64,000 nucleotides of DNA, taken from assembly GCA_022661535.1 (NCBI GenBank), contig JAKULF010000018.1, positions 124,001 through 188,000 of the forward strand. Direction: 5' to 3'. Shown here in pieces: positions 48,037-57,438 of this stretch. Each line of letters opens with the position of its first letter. Position 1 is the first letter of the stretch. The translations under genes and the position numbers were made by a program. This stretch comes from Eutypa lata. Its lineage: Eukaryota > Ascomycota > Sordariomycetes > Xylariales > Diatrypaceae. The notes beneath the pieces are model-generated. The model had not been told where the DNA came from and made no database searches. It saw nothing but the letters and a program-made list of their open reading frames with translations.

Positions 48037-49611
48037 TCACAACCCGGGGATACCCATATTTTTACACTCGGCCCCACCGTCACACTTCTCATATACGCCG
48101 ACCTCCCCATACCCGCCGCAGAACTGCGTCGCATTCCCGGCGCACGGAAACATATCACAATTACCCAAGATGCCCGGCTTCTGCAGCCGATCGTCCGCAA
48201 TCCCGTCGCTACCACCACAATAGCACTCCCTCGCGTTCTCGACCCCGGCAAACCGGAACCCCTTGCCGTCGCAGAAGCCCACGCAACTCTCAACCGTCAT
48301 ATCGTCGCGGCTATCGCTCGCCGCCTGCAGCGTCCTCGACTGGCCGGCGGGATCGAGCGCGCACGCCGCGAAGCGCCAGCCGGCGGAGCGGCTCAGATCT
48401 GTGAAGGGCAGGATCGGGTCGCCGATCTCGGTGACGACGGAGGGGCAGTTGGACTGGGGAATCGCCTCCTCGGGCCCCGACTGGATGGGGTTGCAGCCCG
48501 GCAGGGCGGGGAGCAGACCGGAGTAGGGCTCTGCGACGCGCGGGAGCACCCGGCACGCTTTCATGTCCTCGTCGGTGCGGAAGGTGAAGGCGCCGCATTT
48601 CTCGATTACGCCGCTGTCGTCGGTGCATTCGTCGATGGCTTTTTGTAGCACCGGGATGTCCCACCCGTTTAGGAAGTCGCCGTGGTAGCCGTAGCCATCG
48701 GGGTCGCTGGTGTAGGTGGATTGTTAGTTATTTGATTAATGGGTTGAAACAGTATAATTTTGGAAAATAGGGGATAGGGATGGGGAGTAGTAGGGAGGAA
48801 CTTACCCATGGGAAAACACGAATGGCTGTTTATCGCCATACCACTGATCTTTGAAATCATCGACATTCCATAGAACTTCCATGAATACTGTCACGAAGCG
48901 CTTCGGGTGGCTCGGTGGGCAAAACCCCGTGTCCAAACCGCTCGGGTACGCCATGTGGCTCTGATGATCTGGCGAGTCCATATTGACGCCATCCCAGCAC
49001 GACGGAAACGTAAGCTGAGTGCGCATACCCCCGGGGCAATTCTTATCCGGCAACTCTGGTGTGGCAGGCCCGTCGACACCAAGACAAACGAATGAAACCG
49101 GGTTCACCTCGCCTCCCTCACTTACACCCATGGCCGTCTTATTCCTCCTAGTCGGCGTTCCAGCAATCATGCGAAACCCCTCGGGGAACGCCAGAAGGCC
49201 CTTCCCCTCCCCTTTGTATTCGGGATCCTTCGGGTCGGTCCGCTGCAGGTAGTAGATCAGAGCGCCGCCGGCTTGCTTCACCGGCGCGAAGCTCCCGTTC
49301 TCGGCGTGGTAGTACAGCGGCGGTACCCAGTAGTTCGACCGGTCCTCGACCGCCTTGCAGGTTGAACATGTCGCATTTTGCGTAAGGGCGTAGTCCATGC
49401 TGAAGTTAAACGCGTCTGATCCCATCACCGTGTGCGCATGCCGGCTCACCTTCCCCGGCTCCTCGATCGGGTCGGCCCGCTCTACGACGACGGGGGAGGA
49501 GCACGGGAGTCGCCAGAAGGCTGTCGCTTGAGATGCCAGCGCCGCGAGGGTAAATAGGAACAGCGCATTGTTGCTTCTGCGGTTTCTTTTTGTTGTTGCT
49601 GTTATGAGCAT
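48037..49611 (-). CDS. Secreted DUF1996-WSC domain protein
   Basis: Two exons (48806-49611, 48037-48706) give 491 residues. The N-terminus has two Arg-rich turns, then NNALFLFTLAALASQATA, a typical secretion signal with cleavage near Ala. DUF1996 follows (about residues 35-340): FWRLPCSSPVVVERADP, PGKVSRHAHTVMGSDAF, NYWVPPLYYHAENGSF, FPSCWDGVNMDSPDHQSHMAYP, and exon 2 continues with DFLNGWD. A WSC domain lies C-terminal (about 410-480): SCVGFCDGKGFRFAGVENARECYCGG then AGNATQFCGGYGEVGVYE, with the Cys spacing of carbohydrate-binding WSC modules. The DUF1996-WSC combination is common in secreted fungal wall-associated proteins. No C-terminal GPI signal or transmembrane helix is seen, so the protein is probably released or wall-bound through WSC. 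Confidence 0.88.
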
Positions 49612-50602
49612 TCTTTTCTGTTATTTAAATTAGTAATGATGAATTATGAGTATGTTTATCACTTGCCAAAATGGGAGACAACGTGGTGACTGAGTGAGTC
49701 AGAGAGGACGGGAACAATACTTTCCTTCCGAGTGCGGAAACCATGTGTCTTTATGGACTTGCGTCTCTATTGTTCCTCCTGCTGCTCGGGAGGAGGCTGA
49801 TAAGGCCGCTGCGAGAATACCCTTTGTGATGTGCTCTTTGGATATCATGGGAGACAACGTGGTGGCTAAACAAAGGGTACGCTCAAACCAATTTGCGTCA
49901 ATGGACACCCTCTCTTCACTCTTAGCACACCTAACAGACAGAAGGAGGTTTAGTTAGCCTCACATGGTAGTTCTTTGGAGACTCGTCTGTATATGGCAGG
50001 CCACGGGTATCTATGAAAGAGGGCTACAAGAAGATGCCCATTTATAAAATCGAGTTCCCCTTTTTAACCATGCTTCTAACACAAAGAATCATACAGGCTA
50101 GGGCCTTGTCTATACGGCGCTTACATTTCTGTATAGTCTGCGATAAACATTGATAAACGAATAAAGGGGTAGCTTAATGTTCTTGATCCTGAGCACCGCT
50201 CCATTCCAGTAGATTCGCCTGAACCCTGTGTCGTAAGGGATTGGGAGACAGGATAAAATCACATATAGTTCCTTCTAGAGACAATCTAACTGGGTTTACA
50301 TAACTGGAACTGTCTATTACCTGTCCGCCTGTTTGGGCAAGCTCGAGTCTAGGCGTTGTGGACCAGTATCAGGTTATAGTGTATCACGGAGTCTAAGAGT
50401 GTAGGTATGGAGGGGAGGGGGTGGGGGTAAATATAACCATTAACGCCTATCTCACTACAACTCAGGAGGGCGAACCCTGTTACATAGATCGTATATAGAT
50501 CGTAGCTTTGCCACAGAAGCTTCAGTCCCCATCTCAACCCCTTAGTCTACACCTTATACTCTGACACCCACCGCGACCACCAATCGCTGTTATTTCTCTA
50601 TG
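49612..50602. other. Intergenic region upstream of DUF1996-WSC gene
   Basis: Promoter side of the secreted protein gene. No gene recognised; frames at 49694-49957 and 50349-50537 are unsupported. Confidence 0.4.
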
Positions 50603-51340
50603 TTATCTCACCTTATTATCCCGACTCCATTCCTCCTCCGAGTGCCCATGGATCTCCTTCATATACTTGTTAAAGGCACCTCCGATCTCAATGGACTCCT
50701 TGACGCGCTCCTAGTCTAGCGTGTCCTTCTCGTACAGGGCCACTTGCCGGGCGGTGTTTAACGCATTTCGGATCTGCCGGCCGTTGAGCTCAGTTGGTCC
50801 ATATGGGCGGCGATGTCATCCACATCTGCATAGTCATCACTGCGGAGCATGTCTAGGAAGTTATGCCAAATCTTGCGGCGTCCCGGTGCGTCTAGCGCCG
50901 GGTAGTGTGCAGGGCGAGCTGGATGCGCGACTGGAAGGCCTCGTCGAAAGTGCCGACACGGTTGGATGTCAGGATGAGCACGCCGTCGTAGTATTCCAGG
51001 GTTCGCAGAAATACTAGATAGAGCGCAATTAGTTAGTTATCATGACATTGCGTCAGTTTCGCTGGTCATACCTGAGACTAGACTATTGCGGTCGAGATCC
51101 GATAGCGTTCTCTCTTCTAGGAAGACATCGGCTTCATCCAACAGGAGAACTAAATATGCGAAATTTGGTCAGAATAGCATGCGATGCTGACAGGCCTGGT
51201 GTACAAACCACAGTTCCATTTCTTGCCTAGGTGGAGAACTGAGCCGAGATATTTTTCAACAGCCTCTAGGCTTGTCCCAATGTCGCTGCAGGTGACACTA
51301 TAAAGAGGCATTTCGGCCAACTCCGCCACACTATTACATA
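50603..51340 (-). pseudogene. Truncated, frameshifted AAA+ ATPase pseudogene
   Basis: Reading the minus strand from about 51340 down, the order of a common fungal AAA+ ATPase C-terminus is clear: AELAEMPLYSVTCSDIG, LEAVEKYLGSVLHLGKKW, then an intron, Walker B VLLLDEADVFLEE, an intron, then VFLRTLEYYDGVLILTSNRVGTFDEAFQSRIQLALH. Lesions follow. A two-base insertion near 50903-50908 shifts the frame before YPALDAPGRRKIW. Another shift lies near 50785-50795 between the HMDQL block and NGRQIRNAL. A TAG at 50711-50713 interrupts the tail, after which homology (SIEIGGAFNKYMKEIHG) continues to a TAA at 50603-50605. No Walker A P-loop exists in the kilobase upstream. It belongs to a different AAA subfamily from the intact gene at 44813-47334. 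Confidence 0.85.
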
Positions 51341-52383
51341 ATTTAGAAAGAAGCTCAGTAAATTTAGTGAGGATCCTATTAATCTGTAGAATTCTTTGTC
51401 CTTCCTAGGAGTAGGGGGTAGATGGGAAATGCAAGTTTATGATGGGACACCTTCTTGTAGCCCTCTTTTATAGGTACCCGTGGCCCTGGTTCTACACTGT
51501 TGACGAAAGACAAAACAGAGTACTTATATATAACCTTTCTGGGAACGTGGGTATCTCAGGCTAACAATAATTTAGTTCACTGCATGATCCAGGCGCTCCA
51601 TCGAGAGATAAGACTGCCCCCAACCCCCCAATCATTCGGAACAAAAAGAAGCACAGCAAAAATATCTTGATACTTCATGAAAACCAAACCGGTTAGGGAT
51701 CTGCTGGTGAAGTCAAGCTATTTCTCTTTCAAATGGGTATCATGGATAAGTCCAAGTATACGAGAGAAACAGAGCGAGCAACTAGGTACTCAGAAAGGAT
51801 CGTCCGAATTGTGGCAAGATAACGCTAAGCTGTTCTACTGTAAAGAAACATAAAAATAGCTCGTAAATCACCACTAATGAATACAGGTTACTTTCACGGA
51901 CAGCTTTAACTTACCTAACATACCAACCATCAGTTGTGGAGGCAAGAAAGGGGGGAGGGGTCCACTAATATCTGCCAATTGCAACCCATCTCCTTGTAAG
52001 CAGAGTACGTCCGTGTTCAATAAGGTAGTTCATATATCACATCATCACTGCATAAAAATAAAATTTAATCCAAGTAAGTCTTCAAGCCGATTCTCATTGG
52101 ATAACACCCCTATTCGTGGGTTCAAATTTCTCATTTCATTCTTTGTTTTGAGTGACGCGTTCTGCTATCTACCTCTCATAATACTTACTTACTACCAAGT
52201 ATCGATTCGATTTAATCCTCGAAAACCCCATATACGCCAAAACAAACTGTATATGTAAAGTAAGTAGTTTAAATATGAAAAGACATCAAATATCGTAACC
52301 CATGAACCAGTTGTGATCCATCCACCCATCCATCCTTTCCTCCCTTGAAATACCAATCTATCCACACACATACTCTCTCTCTC
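51341..52383. other. Intergenic region between AAA pseudogene and MIOX
   Basis: No sequence resembling the missing P-loop part of the AAA pseudogene. The end carries a TC run (about 52372-52384) directly after the MIOX stop codon. Nothing else recognised. Confidence 0.4.
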
Positions 52384-53316
52384 TCACCACTTGACGACCT
52401 TCTGGGGGAAGTACTCATCAATGAGCTCGAGGTAGTACGGCTTCAGCACGTCCATATCGGGGAGCCCATCGCTCTTGGAGTAGAGGTCGTAGGGGTTGAA
52501 GGCGCGGACGGCCTCGAGCATGCGCTCGTCCTTCTCGTCCATGAAGTGGCGGTAGGCGTTCTCGCGGTGCCAGGGGTAGAACGAGTGGTAGCGGATCATG
52601 GCGAGGGCCTCGGCCGGCAGCGTGGACTGGTCCTTGACCACGTGGTAGAGGTACTCGTCGTGGCCCCACGAGAGCATGACGTTGTCGAGGCCGCACCCCG
52701 CGCTGTAGATGCCGTCGCGCGTGCTGTAGATCGGGTCGCGGCTGTCCGGGTTCTCCGAGAAGCTGCCCGGGTAGATGATCTTGTCGTCGAAGGCGCAGCC
52801 CACGGGGAACGTGTCGCCCACGACGTCCCACTGGCCCTCGGACCCGTAGAAGTACAGCAGCTTGCCCAGGTCGTGGATCAGCCCCGTCAGCTGCATCCAC
52901 CGCGGCTTGCCGTCCTTGCGGATCGCCTCGGCCGACTGCAGCAGGTGCTGGATCTGCGAGAGGCTCGTGTCCGGGTCCGACTCGTCGATCAGCGTGTTGA
53001 GCTTCTCCATCGCCTGCCAGATCGTCATCTCCTCCCGCTTGCGCGAGTGGAGGAAGTTGTTGCGCGCCTTCAGGTTGTATGCCACCGTCTGCTTGGTGTG
53101 CTGCTCGAGGTAGAAGTTCTTGACCCGGTCACAGGCATCTTCGTACTGTCTGAATTTGGTCTTGTCCTTCTCTGCGTCGAACTGGGACTTGGTGTCGAAC
53201 TTCTTCTGGTTCTGGCCCTTCAACACATTGACCGCATCGATGTGGTCAGAGGTCTCTTCAAGCACATTCCCATCACGGTTCGAGGTGTTGTCGTCAACAA
53301 GAATTCCGGGTGCCAT
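52384..53316 (-). CDS. MIOX: Myo-inositol oxygenase
   Basis: Di-iron oxygenase that cleaves myo-inositol to D-glucuronate with O2 in the cytosol. Single exon of 310 residues. I chose the ATG at 53316 (CACAATGGC context, MAPGILVDDN) over an in-frame ATG 18 nt upstream. All six iron ligands of the animal enzyme have counterparts: His124 (IQHLLQSAE), His148-Asp149 (GLIHDLGK), His219 (SWGHDEYLY), His244 (RYHSFYPWH) and Asp277 (FNPYDLYSK). Other family hallmarks are PVGCAFDDKIIYP, GIYSAGCGLDNVMLSWGHDEY and the C-terminal PYYLELIDEYFPQKVVKW, where the last Trp ends the enzyme as in animals. Codon use is markedly GC-rich. The next genes upstream are a Zn2Cys6 regulator (same strand) and an MFS porter. 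Confidence 0.96.
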   Translation of the reverse strand: MAPGILVDDNTSNRDGNVLEETSDHIDAVNVLKGQNQKKFDTKSQFDAEKDKTKFRQYEDACDRVKNFYLEQHTKQTVAYNLKARNNFLHSRKREEMTIWQAMEKLNTLIDESDPDTSLSQIQHLLQSAEAIRKDGKPRWMQLTGLIHDLGKLLYFYGSEGQWDVVGDTFPVGCAFDDKIIYPGSFSENPDSRDPIYSTRDGIYSAGCGLDNVMLSWGHDEYLYHVVKDQSTLPAEALAMIRYHSFYPWHRENAYRHFMDEKDERMLEAVRAFNPYDLYSKSDGLPDMDVLKPYYLELIDEYFPQKVVKW

Positions 53317-54048
53317 TGTGAATATGTGAATCAAGTTGAATCGAAGAATGCTTTTCCTATATCTTGATAGAAGAGGGTATCAAGTTGGTTGTGTCTTCGA
53401 TGATGAAAGTTGGTCTGTGTCTGTTTATGACGAGGTGATTCTTGAGAGACATTCTGAACGTTCGGCCCAATATATAGAATTCGACTTCTTGCCATCCTTG
53501 TATGAAAATAGTTAACCCTGTACTAGAGTATAGTGAGCTTGGGGGTGAAACGGTTTGGGATAAAATCGCCGAATTAAACTGGGTCAGGTAAGGCTCGCTC
53601 GCTCGACGTCCCACAATAGGCTCTGCGACGATCCCCCACATTTTCCTATAAAAAGGATCGTGGGAGACAATGTTCTAGTTGCTTTTAGGCCTGTTTTCCG
53701 AGATGGGAAAATCTGCCCGAATCGTGAGTAAAAAACTTGTCGTTCCTCGCTGTTGGCAAAAGTCCACCAGTCCTATATACAACCAACCAATGCTAGGCAC
53801 TAGGTCCACTCGATATCCATAGACAAATGCATGTGTGAAATGATTAGCATGAGACAAGCCCAGCGAATCAGCGAACCGATAAATGTTGCATCTAATCGGG
53901 GTAGGGATGCGGCAACCCGTCAAACGGTTTGCGGTTGTCTGGTTTCATCTATCCATAGAAAGAGAACCGATTACTCTATGTCGGTTAACTCTCGGAAATG
54001 ATGTCAGAACTCGTTCATCCATCATTATTAGGTATCAGGTATTAAGTA
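53317..54048. other. Intergenic region upstream of MIOX
   Basis: MIOX promoter region. TATATA on the minus strand near 53470-53475 lies about 155 nt before the start codon and is a plausible core element. Beyond it, the 3' flank of the regulator gene has tandem ATCAGGTATTAAGT-like copies near 54031-54060. Confidence 0.4.
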
Positions 54049-56090
54049 TCAAGTATCAGGGATCCAACCCCATGCCTTCATCAGTTGTTGCTGAATGGCC
54101 TTGGTTGGGCGTGCATGCTCCGCCTCGGTTTTCTTCAATAAGTCCATCAAATCTTCTTGGTCTGGTCTATCGGTAAATTGGTCGCCAACTGCGGCTTCAA
54201 GTTAGCTGGGCACACGTCAAGCATGGATGGGGTTGGACCGTACACATTGCAATCCCCATGCAAGCGGTAAACATAGCCGGCGGCGACCACCCATTGCAAA
54301 TGCCGATGCCACATAGCTCTCGCGTTAGCTCCTCAATCCGTTGCTTCAATGCGTCAGTTCGTAATTCGCCAGAACCGGTGTCTCAGGGTACCTACCGTCA
54401 TTCGCTTTAGTGCTGTCCGGCGATTTGTGCCCACCTTGGGGATTCCGGGGTCAAACTGCACTAGGAATAGTCGTGCCAGTATATGGTGTTGTATCCCGAT
54501 CACTATATCATCGAGCCCTGTTAGTTGATTTCTAATGAAATCCCGATACATTCGAACTCTAGAACCCACTGTGACAACTTGAGCCATGCCATATCTCAGG
54601 GAACGCTGAGGGAGCAACTCTCGCTCTATAAAAAAATGGGTTGAACGACGTGGGCCGAGTGAGTGCCCACTTCTCGCACGCGTCATGCAAGTCCGTCCAG
54701 CGACTGGTGGACAGAGAATCCCTTCCAAAACAAAAGTTGAGAACATCGGCGAGATGGACGATGGCTCGATTCGACCATGTGTACTCGTCTGCCGGATCGA
54801 ACGATCTATCCACCACATAGTGATCTAAGTTAACCTTGACGGGCTGCTGCGTGATCACGGCAATGTATATCTCCTGTCGAAGCCCCACCCAGAATGAAGC
54901 TGCACTAAGACTTCCTGGGATCATGTACTGGTCTCCTACATTGACGAACGCATGGATGCCGAGTAGATGCCCGTGATAGTCATGGCCCGTAGTCGAGCCT
55001 AATATATAATCAGCTGATATCCCCGTCAGTCAGGCCAGCGACTTCATACCTTCCATTTCTTCTAACATGCGTAGAATGATTGTTGCCGCAAACAAGTTCT
55101 CGTCTGACAGAGTAGATGCATGATTCAACATAGGAGTTAAATACTTGAGGCACTCATTATGATACCGATTTGATGCTAGAGGGTCGAATTCGCTTGTCCA
55201 GCTAAGATGCCTCGCGGCTATTGCAAGAATGGCGTTCAGAAGCGTCTTGCAGGTACCGGCACGCTCAGGGACAACGAGTTCAAAATGGCGATGCGGGTCA
55301 CACAGATCCAACTTAGTCTGATCAGTACGTCTTCTTAGTCTCATCAGTTCTTTTGACCTACGCAAACTGCCAACTTCGCAATGTAGTGGCGAAACAAGAT
55401 AGCCTCGGTTTCCGACTTCAAGGGAAATGCCGAGCGTTCTTGAAAGGAACTGCTGGGTAGGTTTCCAGGAGGAGGTGGGCGCAAGTTCGTGTTCACGTGT
55501 AATGATTGGTGGTAATCGAAAGGACTAGAAGAGTTGGTTGCCCGTGGATGTCTATCAGACCGATGATGGTCTGACGGCATTGAATTCGTTCTAGAGAGCA
55601 TGACGCGGTCGCTTGGCGAATGAAGGGTTGAAACTGATTCCATCCCCGACGCATCCTTATGTTCCTCTCTGGCTGACGCACCTTCTACTGGGGGCACTTG
55701 GCTTGAGTGCTCCGGAGGTGTCAATGCGGGATCATCGTTCACAGCCTCATCCGTATAGTGGCAGTGAGGTACATCCTCTGAAGGACTTCCGGTAGTCAGG
55801 GTCCGGGTCACATCGACGTAGGTTACTTAAGACAGCTTAAGTCAATTCATTTGCCAAACCCCCTTAATCATCGCTTCAATGAAACTTACGCCTTTTAGGT
55901 GCTCGAACCCATTTTTGGTTCTTCGTGAAAGACCCTATCCGTGTCCATTAGTTCATATCATGCTAGAGATACGGGTGAGTCCAATCGTACCTTTACTCGC
56001 TTTAAACTTGAATGCAATCTTGCAATCACGACCTGCGCGGACGCAGCGCCCACATCTAGGAACTGTGCGATCACCTAAATCAAATCGCAT
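54049..56090 (-). CDS. ARCA-like Zn2Cys6 transcription factor with incomplete zinc cluster
   Basis: Eight exons: 55991-56090, 55890-55934, 55362-55825, 55050-55311, 54570-54998, 54396-54502, 54244-54343, 54049-54188. All phases join, giving 548 residues. The middle and C-terminal parts match the fungal ARCA-like regulator layout: EAILFRHYIAKL, LDLCDPHRHFELVVPERAG, LLNAILAIAARHLSW, ASFWVGLRQEIYIAV, DRSFDPADEYTWSNRAIVHLADVL, SCHMIGIQHHILARLFLVQFDP, PAMFTACMGIAMFGDQFTDR, and KTEAEHARPTKAIQQQLMKAWGW. The DNA-binding cluster is odd. The second half, PRCGRCVRAGRDC, is intact, but the preceding RCD is RFD (Cys replaced by Phe), and I could not locate the first C-x2-C pair within 350 nt upstream. Start is set at the ATG inside this exon. 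Either an upstream exon was missed or DNA binding is lost. Adjacent to MIOX and divergent from the MFS porter. Confidence 0.82.
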
Positions 56091-57438
56091 TAATGTCTAA
56101 CACAACAACTACCGAATAGGAAGGCGTGCCGAGAAGGGGGACTAACATTTTAGGTGGTTATCACGACAAGTAACACTTTATGGATCAATCCACTGAGTTA
56201 GCCTTGTATCCGAAGCCACCAACTCCGCATTCAGGGGTTTCCTACCATGGCGTGGCCAGCAGTTCAACAGGGTCGGACAAAGATGAGGGCATTCGCGGCG
56301 ACATCGGTTACGTCTCCCGTGGATCAGCAGGTGTATTATTCTCCAAATCTAGAATCTCGTTCCAGAGTTGGAGAAAACCGCCGATGAGCGACAGGGGCGC
56401 CCTCAAATATAAATTCGCTGTACGTCATGCGCACTGATGGAAGAGACAGGGGCAGCAGGGGATAATGGCTACCTAAAAAGATGGGCTTCGTTAGACTTGC
56501 AGACTCGGAAGACTAGAGAGGTCCCGTGTGCACAGGGGAAGTAGTCCGGCTAGTTAGTAGTACAAGTATGGGTAAGTACGGAGAAGCTGATTTGGAGATT
56601 GGATTGTCATCGATGTTATTGGGCGAATACGATGAGATATCTTAGTAATGGAATAAAATAGGGAAGTAAAACTAAACAACATCACGACTGAGCCACATTT
56701 ACCTGTACCTTACTCAGCTCCTCCTCAGATATGCTGATACGTCGGCATTGTCGGTAGTAAAAGTAGGTTAGTTAAAGAGCAGCCACAAGATGCAACATGT
56801 AAGCTATACTCGTTAAGTAATCATATCCGATAAAAATCCCCAACCCGCCAATGAAACTCCATCTTATTTCACTGACCTAGACTGCCCTAGGTAGACTTGG
56901 CGAGATCGCCCCGTGGCTGCATTGTTTTAACTACACTACCTGACTACATGGACATTGGCAACCCCGACCCCTAACCCCCTGTCCCCCTGTCCCCTGTCCC
57001 CCAACCCCAAAGTTTTCCCCAGGACAGAACTGGGGTTCAATTCATTTCCCAGGGAAATGCTCCTGTTGCCCGCACCAAGTTTCCCTGTTTCCCCGCACTT
57101 TGCTTTCGACGAGCTTCTGTTTTGGCTGGGAGATAACACCGAGGCCATCGTACCAAGTGGGGACCCTCTACCCTCCTTATGCGGAGTAGTGGGAAAATCC
57201 TTAACTAAGCAAAAACCGCCGCTCTCATTAGTTCTTTTTCACGACGATGCTCTCCACACTAGGTCAATAATTTCTCAGTCCTCTTAGGATACCTGGTATC
57301 TATATATCTTCCCACCGGACGTTCCGAGAAGCGTCGCTTGGTGATTACTTCCCCTTTCCTCTGTCTGTCTATCTTTTCTCTTTTCTCTATCTTTAGATCT
57401 AACTGGTAGGGAGTAGGAATACTCACAAGTCACACGTG
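56091..57438. promoter_or_regulatory. Divergent region between Zn2Cys6 regulator and MFS porter
   Basis: Shared upstream region of 1.35 kb. Contains a C-rich tract with imperfect CCCCTGT repeats (about 56966-57015) and a CACGTG palindrome at 57433-57438 directly abutting the porter ATG. A TATA-like TCTATATATC lies near 57299-57308. Confidence 0.45.
56966..57015. repeat. C-rich tract with CCCCTGT units
   Basis: Consecutive C runs of four to five separated by TGT or TAA/CAA, strongly strand-asymmetric, in the porter promoter region. The complementary strand has G runs compatible with G-quadruplex formation. Confidence 0.7.

Noticed and set aside
53317..53334. Upstream in-frame ATG at 53334 for MIOX
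   Set aside because: It adds only MIHIFT, in a weaker context than the CACAATGGC at 53316, which starts with the typical MAPG.
52345..53367. 340-codon plus-strand open frame overlapping MIOX
   Set aside because: It is the antisense of the GC-rich MIOX coding sequence; long stop-free antisense frames are expected there, and the translation is Val/Leu/Glu-repetitive without a domain.
56955..57015. Interstitial telomere repeat
   Set aside because: Only one CCCTAA occurs; the repeated unit is CCCCTGT, which is not the fungal telomere sequence.
57436..57438. GTG start for the MFS porter
   Set aside because: A standard ATG follows immediately at 57439; GTG initiation is not expected in a fungal nuclear gene.
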